Position numbers and translations under genes: made by a program. The notes below the pieces were generated by a model. It did no database searches, was not told the DNA's origin, and saw only the letters and a program-made list of their open reading frames with translations. From Heliopora coerulea (lineage: Eukaryota; Cnidaria; Anthozoa; Scleralcyonacea; Helioporidae), in contig JASJOG010000238.1 in assembly GCA_030142905.1 (NCBI GenBank), positions 286,501-350,500 on the forward strand: 64,000 nucleotides of DNA. The letters run 5' to 3'. Position 1 is the first letter of the stretch. Every line of letters starts with the position of its first letter. Shown piece after piece: positions 1-12,700 of the stretch.

Positions 1-637
1 TGTAAGGCTGTGCCCAACGTCTGTGGTCGGTCGTGGCAACGTCTTTATTTAGTGCACGAGAATTACCTAAATAACAATAGCATAAATCTTCAAATCAATG
101 CCCCCTCCTAATAAGCGTCCCACAATGAATCAAAAATAAGCGCCCTGCTCTAGTAAGCACCCATATGCACTTTTTGCAAAACTGTCGGCAAATATAGCCA
201 ACAGTAGACATCGTGATTGATTCAGATGTTAACAAGGCATCACCCAACGTGGTTGATAGTGAGGGCTCTGACATTGACATCGAATAAAACTACTTAGGAT
301 ATGAATTGTTCAAATTCTCCTGACCTTTCCGGTTAAGTCATGGTATTCACATCAATGTCATGTTGATTTTATTGATGGTCCTGAGGAAAATAACCGGCTG
401 AAATTGCCTTGGCTTTTCCCAAAATGTTTGGGTTTAGGTCACTGTAGTGACAAAATGTTAGTCTTGTAAATTAGTGCCTCTAACCGAACTAGCCCTCCTC
501 CCAATTTAACGTCCCTCTTATAAGTGTGGGAAAAAAATTAAGCATCCCGATTGCTAATTCCAAAAATTTACAGTAGCTCAGATTATAACTTTCATTTAAG
601 TGTTAATCTTGTGTTTTAATGGCTTTTTTTCTTTCAG

Positions 638-781
638 GTCACTCACACATATTTTGAGCCTTTAGGAAGAACTTACTTAGAATTCGTCATTACTGTTGAT
701 AATGTAACAGTCAACAGGTCGATAGTTGAGCAAGTGTTTAACGTTGCAACGAATATATTGACTGCGGAATTGGAACAAGAG
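638..781 (+). CDS. KIAA1549: KIAA1549-like exon a (SEA-like region)
   Basis: Acceptor TTTCTTTCAG ends at 637; donor GTAAGA begins at 782. 48 codons, including EFVITVDN followed by an NVT sequon and the helix VEQVFNVATNILTAELEQE. The beta strand then helix pattern fits the first half of a SEA fold. Phase 0 at both ends. Confidence 0.8.
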
Positions 782-3700
782 GTAAGATACCTGTTGTAGT
801 ATGGACATAGTGGGCTGGGGTCGAAATTTCCGCTGTTCCGAGAGCAATACTTTTAACCCAGGGTTGTAAGTATTTGTAAATTTTTGCAAGTCGCCGTTCC
901 GTTGGAACAGGTTAATTTGTTTTCATTGACACAGTGTGATATTTGAAGATATCAAGAATGTCAGAGAACACCGAGATAATTCGGAAATGCTGACCAATTT
1001 CGAGTCCTCATAACAATGAAATTAAGGTGCGAGATTAAGGTGTCCCGAAAAAAATTATCACAAGAATTACTGACGCGAAATTTAACTGCCGGTCAAAAAT
1101 CCCTTGTGTTAACTTAACTGCAGTCCACATGATTTTAAATAAGTCCATCTTGCTCATGCATTTGTGTTTCAATGTTCAAGCTCTCTTCCTTGGAATCACG
1201 AACGTTTAACTTGGTTTTGTGTTTTGGACGTTTTTCCTATATTCCCGTTCCAAATATAGTTGCAAAGTATGGCTGTGATAAGTAAAGTTAAAATCTATTT
1301 AACGAATCTTCTGTTTCAATCTACCTTTTTGTGTTTACGTCTCTCTACTTGGAAAATTTTCACGAAATTTAGTTCCTTTTAACATGATTTTTAATCCAAA
1401 TCGAAATTAAAGTCCCGCGCAGTGTGCTTCTCTCAATTTCGCGAAATTAAGTGACCGCGAAAATTGGTGACAATAAGGTAGGTCGACGGCTTGCACCGTA
1501 CCTCACCATCTGAGTCTCGGTAGTTCAATGGTTTGAGCGTTCATCCCAGAAATCCTTTTTATGAGTGTTTAGTATAATTACACAGATGATTGTCGAAAAT
1601 CCCGCTTGGTGATTGGCCAGAAAATTACGTTATAAATTTCAATAATCACCCACAGGTGATTATGGCAGTGAAGACTTAGAAAGATGGTGGCTACCTTTGT
1701 AAATGTTCGTTACCGAGCAGATTTTAAAAGTGCTAGTTCACTACTTTCTTTCAAATAATCACCTGTGTAATTATACTAAAGCAATTATTCACCTCAGGCT
1801 CAGTGAATATAATTGAACAATCCCCGAGACTTCGTCTCGGGAATTATTCAAAAATATTTACTTTGCGTTCGACGAATAATTGTTAATTAACGTCCACAAA
1901 TCATCAAAAAACGGGAAAGTAAGCATCCTGTATGATAACATTCTTCTTCTAGCATTTTTCAAATGAATCTTGCAAATGAAAATTGGTGCAGTTTACAAGC
2001 CAGATACATTTAGATACACAGTTTGTATTCAACCCACACATACAGTATTTTAAGAAAGTAGGGCTCATGGTGGAATGAAGAAATACATTTACCTTTTATC
2101 TTTTTCTCGTAAAATATTATTCCGTTTCCTTATGTAGGTCTTGGTTGCACCGTACATCCCCGGTCGATTAATCCCAACCGACAAGGACTATATCATTCAG
2201 AGTATGCTGTTTGATGGTGTGAATGATTTAGAAGCTGTTAAAGATGACATATCCCAGAAACTTTCTCAAGTGTATCTGACAGGGAAGCAAAAAGTATCGC
2301 GGAAGAGGAAAAAAAGAGCGTTAGGGAGCATTGATTCTGTGGTAAGTTTTGCTGGCTTAACTTACGCTATGTATGGTGTAAAGAGCAACTTAACTAACGA
2401 CATAAATGAATTTTTACAAACTTATTTTAAACTGTATTTTAAGAGCATATAAAAAATGTAAAATACAGAGCACATAAAACGTCTTCAACTTTCAGTGGTG
2501 TATAATAATGTCATGAAATAGGGACCACATATAAAGAATAATACATGAGCGTTTGGAGATACTGCATGGAATTTATCTCCAAACGCCCATGTATCATGTT
2601 GTGTATTTCATAAACACTAACGTACAGCGAAAAATGAGGATCAGCCATCTGGAAAGTTTTTGTCCAGTTTTGCTCTCGTAAAGCCTCGTTTTGTTCGCAG
2701 AAAGTGAACGTCCGGCAAACAAACTGAAGTCAGCAAACCGGCACCGCGATACGAATAATAAAACATTGGATCTGATTGACTTGATAAAATACCTTACGCG
2801 GCTTTTCATTTGATCGTTGAACCAATACCTTTACATGTAAAAATATCGTATCTTTTAAGTGTGATAAAATACAATTTTTCTCAATGGCCGAAAACGTTGT
2901 ATCATGTTAAAGTATATGAAATAAAACTCATTTTTACGTACGAGAAACACCAGTGGGGTAAAGTGAAAAGTTAGGCCCGTGTTGAAATCAGATTTCAGTT
3001 ACAAGCAGAACTTTCATTCAAAAGTACAGTAGTACCCTACCATTCTCCATGTTATCCCGCTGTTCCAAGCGCTTACGATGGCCAAAGAGAATGTGTATAC
3101 ATTTGAATGGATGGTTTGTCGTTACGTTATCATGGACTGATGGCATTACGCATTTGTTAACCTTCATTTACTTACCTCCCAGAAGGATTTGTATGACCGT
3201 ACAAGTCTTTTACCCTGACAAGTCTGACAGTGTTTACAATTTTGACAGTTGATTGCCACGCAATAAAAGCAGTTCTGATTAAAGTTGCAATTTACAATTA
3301 TGTTTAGTAGAGGACAATTCGTTCGTACCGATTTGGATGAAGTTATTGTACATGTTTCTTCGATCAGTATAACCTTGCACTTGGGTTGAATATGCTTTAC
3401 AACGCTCGTCATGGCAACACTCATCTTTGGTGCACATAGCAATTATTCCATTTATTTCTTTGCCGTTCTAGTTGCTTGTCAGAAGACATTTTAATTTCAT
3501 TAAAAATGAAGCTAAATTATTTCACAACATTTCGTTTTAGTATTGTTTTCTTATATATCCTCTCAATATCCACCACCGTTTGCGTTTGAAATTTGATATC
3601 TAATACCCTGTTTACCCTAGAGCTCACTGTCTGTTAAACATAGCAACGAAGCCGAAGCTTGCCACGGACAGCTGGCATACTGACTATACGCTTAGACATA

Positions 3701-6700
3701 ACGCCTATTGAGAGTAACTCGAATTTTGATTAATGTTTCTTGTGGTACTTGGAAACGTGTAGCGCGCACGTTGCTCAATTCTGAAAAGATTAAACCCTGA
3801 AGATAAACAGAGGTCAGACGAGAGACCAAAATTTAATTACGAAGGATATTACTGAAATGCTGTGTAGTTTATTCTGAATGCTTGAGCTGCGTACAGAGCT
3901 ATCTGATGTTAACAATTAACAAGACTGGGCAAGGTAAATACCAAATTGATATGTTCAACATTTTTAGTTTAATCATGCAAGGTTTGTGTTTATGTGCGAT
4001 CAGATCAAGCGTAGAAATCACTGCAGCGCTAAATTAAATCGTGTACCACAATGTCGTAATAGATGCATGTATAAAAATAAGTTCTACTTTTTCAGTTAAT
4101 TAGTACAAGATGCAGTAATTGTAGTAAGCATTACTTGAGGGTTACGAGCGGCGGATCCAGGAATTATTTGTGATACCTCCCTAGTTCTTTAGTTAACCTG
4201 CCGTTAGTTTAATCGCTCATGCTTTCAGTTCAAAGGACAACCAATTTGTACTCGCTTTTCTTTGATTTACGTGAGACTCTATTTTGTTTTGTTTTGAGTT
4301 TTGTTATTTTTTTTCTCAGTTAGGCGAAATTGGTTGTATTTCAGACCTGCAAATGTAACTGAAGCCCCCAAAGTAGGAAAAAGCTCATAAATATGACATA
4401 TAAACCTGGTTTTAAGATAGGTTTTGAAGTGTGTGTCTATTGTGATTTGGCTTAGCGTGGATATATATCCTATCCTGCATGAAGATTAATGAACTAATGA
4501 TTTCAGACAGAAAATTTATTTGGATTACAATATTAAAATAGTAATGTGGGCCTAGAGAGCCCCAATGGGCCCCGGAATAAACTCAAAAAGGGGGGCCGTT
4601 GAACACTTGAACAGCCCTGTTTGCATTTTACGCGTAACCTGCCCCATGGGTAGTTGCCCAGCTTCTTTCCTCTCTGCAAGTGGGATTTGTCAGATGTCAC
4701 CCGTGGTTATTCTTTCTGAATGACTCACTTCTAATGCCTGAAGAACCTTTCTGCATGAATATGTAACATGTATTAGTTATCCTACAAATTGAGATGCCTC
4801 TCGAGTGTTTAGATGAATTGGTTGGCATTAATTTAAGATTGTATTTTTTGCTTAACCTCAAATCTTAAATCGGTCTCGTGTAATGTGCTGCTAGAAAAAC
4901 AATAACGTCAATCATACCTGAAATGGCCTTGTTCGTACAGGATGTTGCTCAAAAAGTAGCCGTTTGTAGCATCAGAATCATATGGGTGTGACATACCCTG
5001 GTTTACGCCCTCCTCGTCAAGTTGAAGACTTCTCGAACAGCCTCAACAGTGTCTGTGAAGTCTTGCAATGCAAAACATATTTCACATATGAAATTGAAGA
5101 TTCACACATGAAAACTGAATATCTTCTCATATGAAACATTTTTGTGTTTAAGTGCCATGTGAAATTTGTATAACAGATAGTACTGTTTTTCTTCAATCGT
5201 TACAATTTTTTTTACAAAGTTTGGTCAATTACTTGTTCACTGGCACTATAATGGCTTGTTTATTGTTACAAAAATGTATATTCTTGTTACAGATTACTGA
5301 AATCACCCGCACTAAGGGATCCTCAGCCGACGTCACTTATTACGTCATCGATGGTGGGTCTATCCTCAATGCAACGTACGCATGTGCTGTCATGAACAGA
5401 ATGAGCACCGGTGAAATGACTCTGATAACCAATCCCTACGTGGTCAGCACCTCCCCCCGTCCTTTAAACCCGTCACCTACCCAGACCTCAGACGACGATT
5501 ATCCCTCATGGATGATCCCAGTTATTTTGGCTGGATCGGTTGGCTTCCTTTTGTTAATTATTATCATTATTTTGTACTGCCGCTGGAAGAAAGGAGCTCC
5601 TTCCAAGAAAGTGCAGCCGGGTGTGACATCTCCAAGGGCTGAGCAACAGCAAAGACGCAAAGTAGGTTTTCAAGGACGAAAATGATGGGACATCAGAGAG
5701 TTTTTTAGGGCTTTTCTTTTATATAGATATATAGATAGATTTCTAAAATTCGTTAATATTTCATGAGGAAAGTACCAAAAAATATCATAACCGTGTCGGG
5801 TCTTTATATACGATAAAGACAGATGTGCCTTTACATGTGAAGAAGTTCATTTTTTTTCGGCGTACAAAAGATAAATTTTCAAACTTTCTTCGTCAATTAT
5901 CGTCTTAGGAGGTTCATTTTAGAAGACACGCAGTACGTGCTTTATCGGGTCTAGAACACTCAGCTACCGCCTCGTGTTTTAAATCCTGATAGAACACTCC
6001 TGCTTGGTTTTTAAATATTACATCTAATTCTAGATGCAGATGTTAATGTAGATATAGATATGGGTGTACGTTTTTTGTTTTATTTATTCTTTTGCGTTTT
6101 TTCTTTACGTTTAGTTTGTTTTTTTAACTTTCGTCGTGGAATGGGCAATCAGTAAGCCTTGTAAAGAAAGTTCTGAATATCTAGTTTTTTAAAAACCTAA
6201 AAAACGGAATTATTTCTGGTAAAATAATTTAATTAACAGAAAAAAAAGTGAGGATACCGATCTTATTTTCGAATCAATTTAGTTTGAAACGATAATTAGG
6301 GGCCATTTTGAGACCCTCCTATAGCAACCGTACAAACTCCTTCCTTGTTACTTCTCCACCGACTCTTTTTCTCTGCAGAACACGATTCTTCTGAAATATT
6401 TATATGCATATTGTTGGGTCTCAAGTTTACATTGTCTGTTTTCCAGAAAACTGTATCAAGCTACCTTAATCATTGATGATTTTGATAAATACACATTACA
6501 GTGTATGTGCATTACATGTTCGTGTACATACATGCATTCGCATATCATGTAATATACATATACGTATATGAGTACATGTATTCGAGGCCCATTAACAGGA
6601 CCCTACTGAATAACACTCCGGTGATGTGGGCTCCATGGATAAACATTGTTATTAAAGGTTGCTATTAAAGATTGTTATTAAAGGTTATACACATGCGTAT

Positions 6701-9700
6701 ACAAATAAGTATACATGTGTATGTGCATGTGTATGTGCATTTGCATGCAAGGCAAGAGGACGGACAGTCAGACACACGAGGAGACTAAAGGGCTGTTTAC
6801 ACGTGCGATTTTGTCTTGCGATTGACATCCTGAAGTATTTTTTCAAATGATGAGAGCATCGACGACAAATAGCAGCGACTCATAAGCGGATATCTTACTG
6901 CGTCGACTGTCTGTGGTATATCCCATGCACCAGGATGACAATTACAACCTCCGAAATCACACATGTAAGCGGCTCCAGAAACTCTAGTATCTCACGTTTT
7001 GCATTGTTGAGTGAATTTTCTGTTCTTTGACATCAACATTTCTAGATAACACACACTGTAGGTCCAGATGAAAGGCGAGATTTACGACGTGAACTTCCAG
7101 CGATAAGAACTACCGTTCCTTCTGAAGTAAACGGTACAAGGTCCAATGAAAGACCACCTATTCGAAAACTGCCCGTGAGAGAAAATTCAGTTAGAAAGAA
7201 AGTGTCAAGCAGGGAAAGTTTGATCACAAGCCATACGACGAGGTTAGCTTAGTTTAGTTTGGTTTAATAACCATATTTATGCACGATATGAGAGTTAACA
7301 CTTCAGTGCAGACAGTGCTAATAGTTACACTGTAATAAATGTGTGTCCTGATAGATAAAATTATAATTACAATTAATCCTATAAAAATATACTAAAACGT
7401 AACAGAGAACAAAATTGATGCAAAACTACTATATTTCGTAAAGACAAAGAGTTATTTACATCCTTCGTAAAAGTTTGGTAATTTTTGCTGCTTCTGATAT
7501 ACAAAGAAAGTTCGTTAAAATGTTGGGCACCACTATGAAAAATTTATTTTTTAGTGGATTTCAAAGTAACTTTAGGTAATCGTAATAGTTTACTTTAATT
7601 TCTAGTTGTAGGGCAGAAAGGTGTAATAACTGAAAATAATTATTAAAATCCTCACATAATAAATTAACTGCCCTATATACCATGGCATAGCAACGTCTTT
7701 TTCTAAACTGATCTATAATCATGATGTTGATCGCAAGTTTATCTCCACCAGTTATGTTACTTGATTGACAATCCGTTGTTCCTTTTAATAATTCTGATTG
7801 CTCTTTTTTCGAGAGTGTAGAACCGTTGCATCATAGTATTATTTAAGCTTGTAAATGTAATACAGCGAAGTAGTATAATAGGAAGAATCATGCAGCGATA
7901 GACAGACTCAGCAGCATATACTGTTAATGAGCTTCTAATTCGAGAGAGCAATTTTAAACGACTTGAAACTCTTTTAATATACGTTATTCAGATGTTAGGT
8001 CAAGCTAAGAGAAGGAACCACGGTTACACCAAGATAGTTGTATGGCACTGCCCTATTAATAATATTCCAACAATATCCCACTTTACAATTTTCCACTTTT
8101 CTTAAACGGTTAGTTAGCAGTCATTAGGAGTCAGCATCAAGTATTGCGTTATTCAGGGTTTAATTAGGCGTTGGGTGAGAGGGGGTTTGAGGAGGGGGGG
8201 AAAGAAAGAAAAGTTTTAAATTAAAGGATTTAGTTTTCTTTACCCTAAAAATGAAATTACTATAATTCTAATAACCTCGTTTTCTCTTGGCATTGATGTA
8301 AAGAGTGGAATCGGTTAAAGAATAATAGTTTGCACACTTAACTCCCAAGAGGCTGGCCAGCTTAATCTGATTTATTTGCCGGCAATGACATTCGAAATTT
8401 GAACCAATCATAGTCACCAATAAATGCAATTAATTTCATTTCCAGACATAACCCAGCGTTTATCGAAGAAAGCGGAGACGAAAGTGTGGCCGACATGAGT
8501 GTAACGGAAAGCAAACGTCTTCCAAGTAAAGGACAAGTGGTTGGTGAGACAGAAAAAGAACTGCCAAGGAAAAAGGATCCTTCTCCGTCGGTGCAGGAAA
8601 CGCTCGAGTCGGAAGACGAAACTGCGTCGGAAGAGTCAGATGATGAAAGCATGTATACAAAGGACAGTGTCTTCACTACGAACACCGATCAGGTGAGGAA
8701 ACATAGTTTGATATAAAACTTTATAGAAGAAATGCACAGATTAACTACTAAATAGACTGTCGCCCGGACTAAAGTTTCGAAGGTATCCTGTGAGAATAGG
8801 AAAATCGTCTTACGAGTGTTAGTGTAGTATTTTTCAAAATCCCATGTCATTTCATCAATGTATTTTTGAAATAATTTATGCGAATCAAAGTTTAGATCGA
8901 TGGTGTAAACTTCTAGTGCTATAAAACGGCATTCCTGCCAATTTTGCTCTTCATTGAAGCCATATAACTTGTGTTAAAAAAAGGATTTTTCAAAACTACA
9001 CGAATTTTGCAAAACCTGAAAGTAAGTTTCGTTATCTTTTCTCTACTAATCCCTAGTCTCTACTAATCATGCGGTTGCCTAAATATTCCACATCTGATGG
9101 ATTAAATCCACTTTCATGTTAGAAAAAGGTTGCGATCATAGTTGATGACTGCTGTCAACTCGCAATTGCATTTGGTTCGATGAAGTATTAGCCATATCTA
9201 AAAGTTGACTTTCAAGGTTCCGGGAGCTTATCCCCGGGGTAAAATCCTTATAATTTCTGAAATCACTCTACAGAAGGTTTTTAGCCACTGCAAATATATT
9301 TTTATCTACATAATGTACATGTATGGCTCAGAACTTTACTATTTTGGACCAAAATATTTTAGTCAGTGATGCACTCCCGATTCAGAAGGACAGGTTTTCA
9401 TATTGCGATTACAAAAAGTGTACCGAAAAGACATCTTTTATTGACTGACTGATCGAATCTTTGGAATCGTCTGATCGCTCCAGTCCAGCCTGATGTTTAT
9501 TCGATGGAAATACTTTCACAATACTCTTTCAATGTAGTTAACCGAAATCTGCTTTCAGTTTAAAATATTGTCCAATTTAGTTCTCCCTGTTTGTTTATGT
9601 TGTGTCAGAATTGAACGTTTAATCACGGTAGCAATTTAATCTTTTTTTCTTTCCTTGAACTTTTTAAGCATTCGGCAGCTGCACTTCCTACAGTGGCTGT

Positions 9701-12700
9701 CATGAGTGATATACGACCACCTCAACTGCAGCCGCCTGTTCGATTTCGGACTTCTGTTCATCCCACGGAAGCTTTACCACCGATCGACCTCAAGCAAACA
9801 TCTCTTGTTAATAGAGTGGTGCCGGAGGTATGTCTCCATTAATGAAGTGTATTATCCGTTAATCCTCCAGCCGGATGAGGGTTATTTGGTAAAATCTCAG
9901 TAAATGAACACACTCGAGTATTTATATGACCTGTTTCGACGCCAACCGTGCACGTATTCGTTGTAATACTACCTCTTGAGCGTACTAGTTGTAATGCTTC
10001 CCAAAGAGAAAAAACAAACTGAAGTAATCACGGTATTGGGAGAGTTCTTCAAAATACTCACTTCCGGGAAATTAATCAGTGTAATTTGTTGCAAAGAGAT
10101 CACAAATGTGTCGGTGCAATACGAGAGGGTAAATAACTGGGAATTATTTCCCAGTAAACCACAAGTAAGTGGTGCGCTGGAGCGCTGTACTTGACCCTAG
10201 ACTTGTTCCCTTTGAAGCGTGAATAGAACTTGACTGGAAGTCACCCGGAAAGGCAGTTTTAAAAACTGTTAACACCTATCCACACGATACGATTGTCGTA
10301 TACGATTCTTCAATTTGGCGTATGCGATTATGTCCTAAAAGCACAATTCTTGCTTGCTATTCGCTTGCGAATGTTGCAATTGGTCCTGAAGACTCTTACG
10401 ACTGAGTCGGATACATCAAAATGAACGTATCGTGTAAATGGGCCCTTAGATGGATGTATTTGCCAACTTTTTTAACCTGCCTATGCCAACCTGAAGCAAT
10501 GTGAAAAGCTATCTGTATATTATCTTTTTGGAAAGATTTTGAGGTAGTACTCTATGCTTTTTCGCTCAGACGTTACACTCGAGTGATAAAGCACTGTTTC
10601 GGAGACCTTAAGATCTACAGTGTCAAATTAAACGACGACGTTCATTAAAACTTCGGCATTTAAAGAAACTATGGGTAATTGACCACTATGCTTGATATTT
10701 GTGGCTTGTTTTATGACTCCTAAAACGCTCTACTTATCCTAAAACGACTGCAGTCTTCGGCTGAACTAAATATTTAAATGTAACATTTTTTTTTTCACTC
10801 CGCGGGCTGACGTAATCCATAAGATGTGAAAATGATCTGAGTGACGTTGTATGCAGAACGACAACGGTGTCGAGAATGCTCTGGAGAATAAAAATTATTG
10901 TTTCTCTTTATTTTGCATGAGGAATTCTTTTTAAAAGACGTTGTGAACTGACACGTGAAGATTTAAAGGTTTGGCTCTCGACGAAGTCGTCAGAATGGGA
11001 TAAAGATGCTACAAACTAACATTTTCAACAAGTACAATTCATTTAAGTCCACAATTTTTATCGCATTTATAACGTATATACTTAAATAATATACCGTAAT
11101 CTTTTGTTCTTTCTGTGAGTCAATTAAAAGTGTTTTTTCCAGTTTTTCTTTTATTCCTGGCAATTTGAATTCCAATTTTACAGTTGACGTCTCATTGCCT
11201 TTGATAGGAGGGTCCCATACAGCAACAAATGAAAACTAAAGTATGTATTGTATTCAACTATTTAAACTTTTGTCTGTTATTTTGTTTTATGTGCATGTTT
11301 GTTAGTTTGTTCGTTTAATTCTGTTTGTAACCTTCGTTGTAATAATTTTGACTATTCATTTAAAAAACCTACAGAATAAACTTATTAGGCTACGGTTACA
11401 CTACAGCCAAAGTCTTCGAATTCGAGAAGTATTCGGATTCACACTTAAATGTATTTGGATTCGTTTGCCGTTTACACAGGAAAAAGTATCTGGAATAGTA
11501 GTATACTCGTGTTGACGCAAAAAGTGCTGTTTTACCTAAGAATGGACGTAAATCCTAACAGATTTTCTGAAAGTAACCCTGGACAAAAATTTATTTCCAT
11601 TCTTCATTACAGCCCCTGATAAAAAAAAAAATAATAAATTGTCCCACCACTGGCTGCTTCTGCTATTGGGCACAAAAACGAGGAAAATTTCTCTGGAAAC
11701 TTAGCTCTCCGCTTTCATATTAAAGCGGATTCGTGTGCAATCCGAAGACTTTTTCTACCGGATTCGCTACTTCAGTGTAAATGGCTGCTTTGAGTCCGAG
11801 GAAAATTTGAATCCGGATTGCCTACGAATTCGGAGAAATTTGGTTTAGTGTATACATAGTCTTGAGGTCGGTTCGAGTGACAAACTAATGAATTGAACAA
11901 CAAGGCGACATTAACATAAAATATCGAGAAATAATTTATTGAAGGCTGTAACGTAATATCTTGGGCTTTAAATATCTGAGGAAAATTGTTTGTTAAGATA
12001 TGTCTAATTGCACTATATTGGTACCCAGAAAAATTTCAAGTCTTAATGTTCTGTGCGTTACTAAATAAATAAGTTTAACTGAATGAACAAATGCACGAGT
12101 AAATGAATAAAATTTATCTATAAAAGGCGGACATCGAAAGATGGCGCAACAAACAAAGACAACGAGAGAAGAAGCGTGGTGAAAACCCAACCAAACAAAA
12201 TAAACGCCCAAGTTTCACGGAGAAGAAAGCTTGGAGTCGAGCTCAGCAAGAAATTGGCTCGATTCTAGACCCTGAAGCAATGCAACCAATTGTCAGGTCA
12301 GAATACTTTCCCTTTTGTCATCTTTTGTCATCGAGTTGGCTTTTTTCATCAGTTGTTTGACATTAAGTTGTTGTAAGGTTTGTTGATGATGATACTTAAT
12401 CAAAAAATAAATAATTTTTAAAACAAAGATCCTCAAGTACAATTCTTAGAAATGTTAAACGTTTTACGATATCTGCTCTTGTGTTTAAGAAATGAAATAT
12501 TCATTCTTTTATTTTATGCTGTAGAACGTCGCTTTTGTACATCTGTGGTTTCTTGTCGTTCAGAAGTCATCGAGTGCTGAGAAGAATAAATCTGACTTTG
12601 AAAAAACTCATGTGTACTTCAACTTTGATCCTACAGGGCAGAACTTAATTTGCATTATTTCAAGAGTATAAGAGCAGATTTCGTAAAGTTTTTTAACGAC

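Noticed and set aside
1..637. An upstream KIAA1549-like exon in the first 637 bases
   Set aside because: A short frame near 210-290 looked possible, but no acceptor/donor pair keeps phase with exon a, and the region has repeat-like taagcgtccc units.
3164..3442. Minus-strand Cys-rich frame (CxxC-like spacing)
   Set aside because: Lies deep in a KIAA1549-like intron on the opposite strand, low-complexity tgtc/gaca-rich, without signal peptide or recognisable fold.
8362..8716. Overlapping frames on the minus strand at exon e
   Set aside because: Antisense shadows of the acidic coding exon on the + strand, which has correct splice sites and phase.
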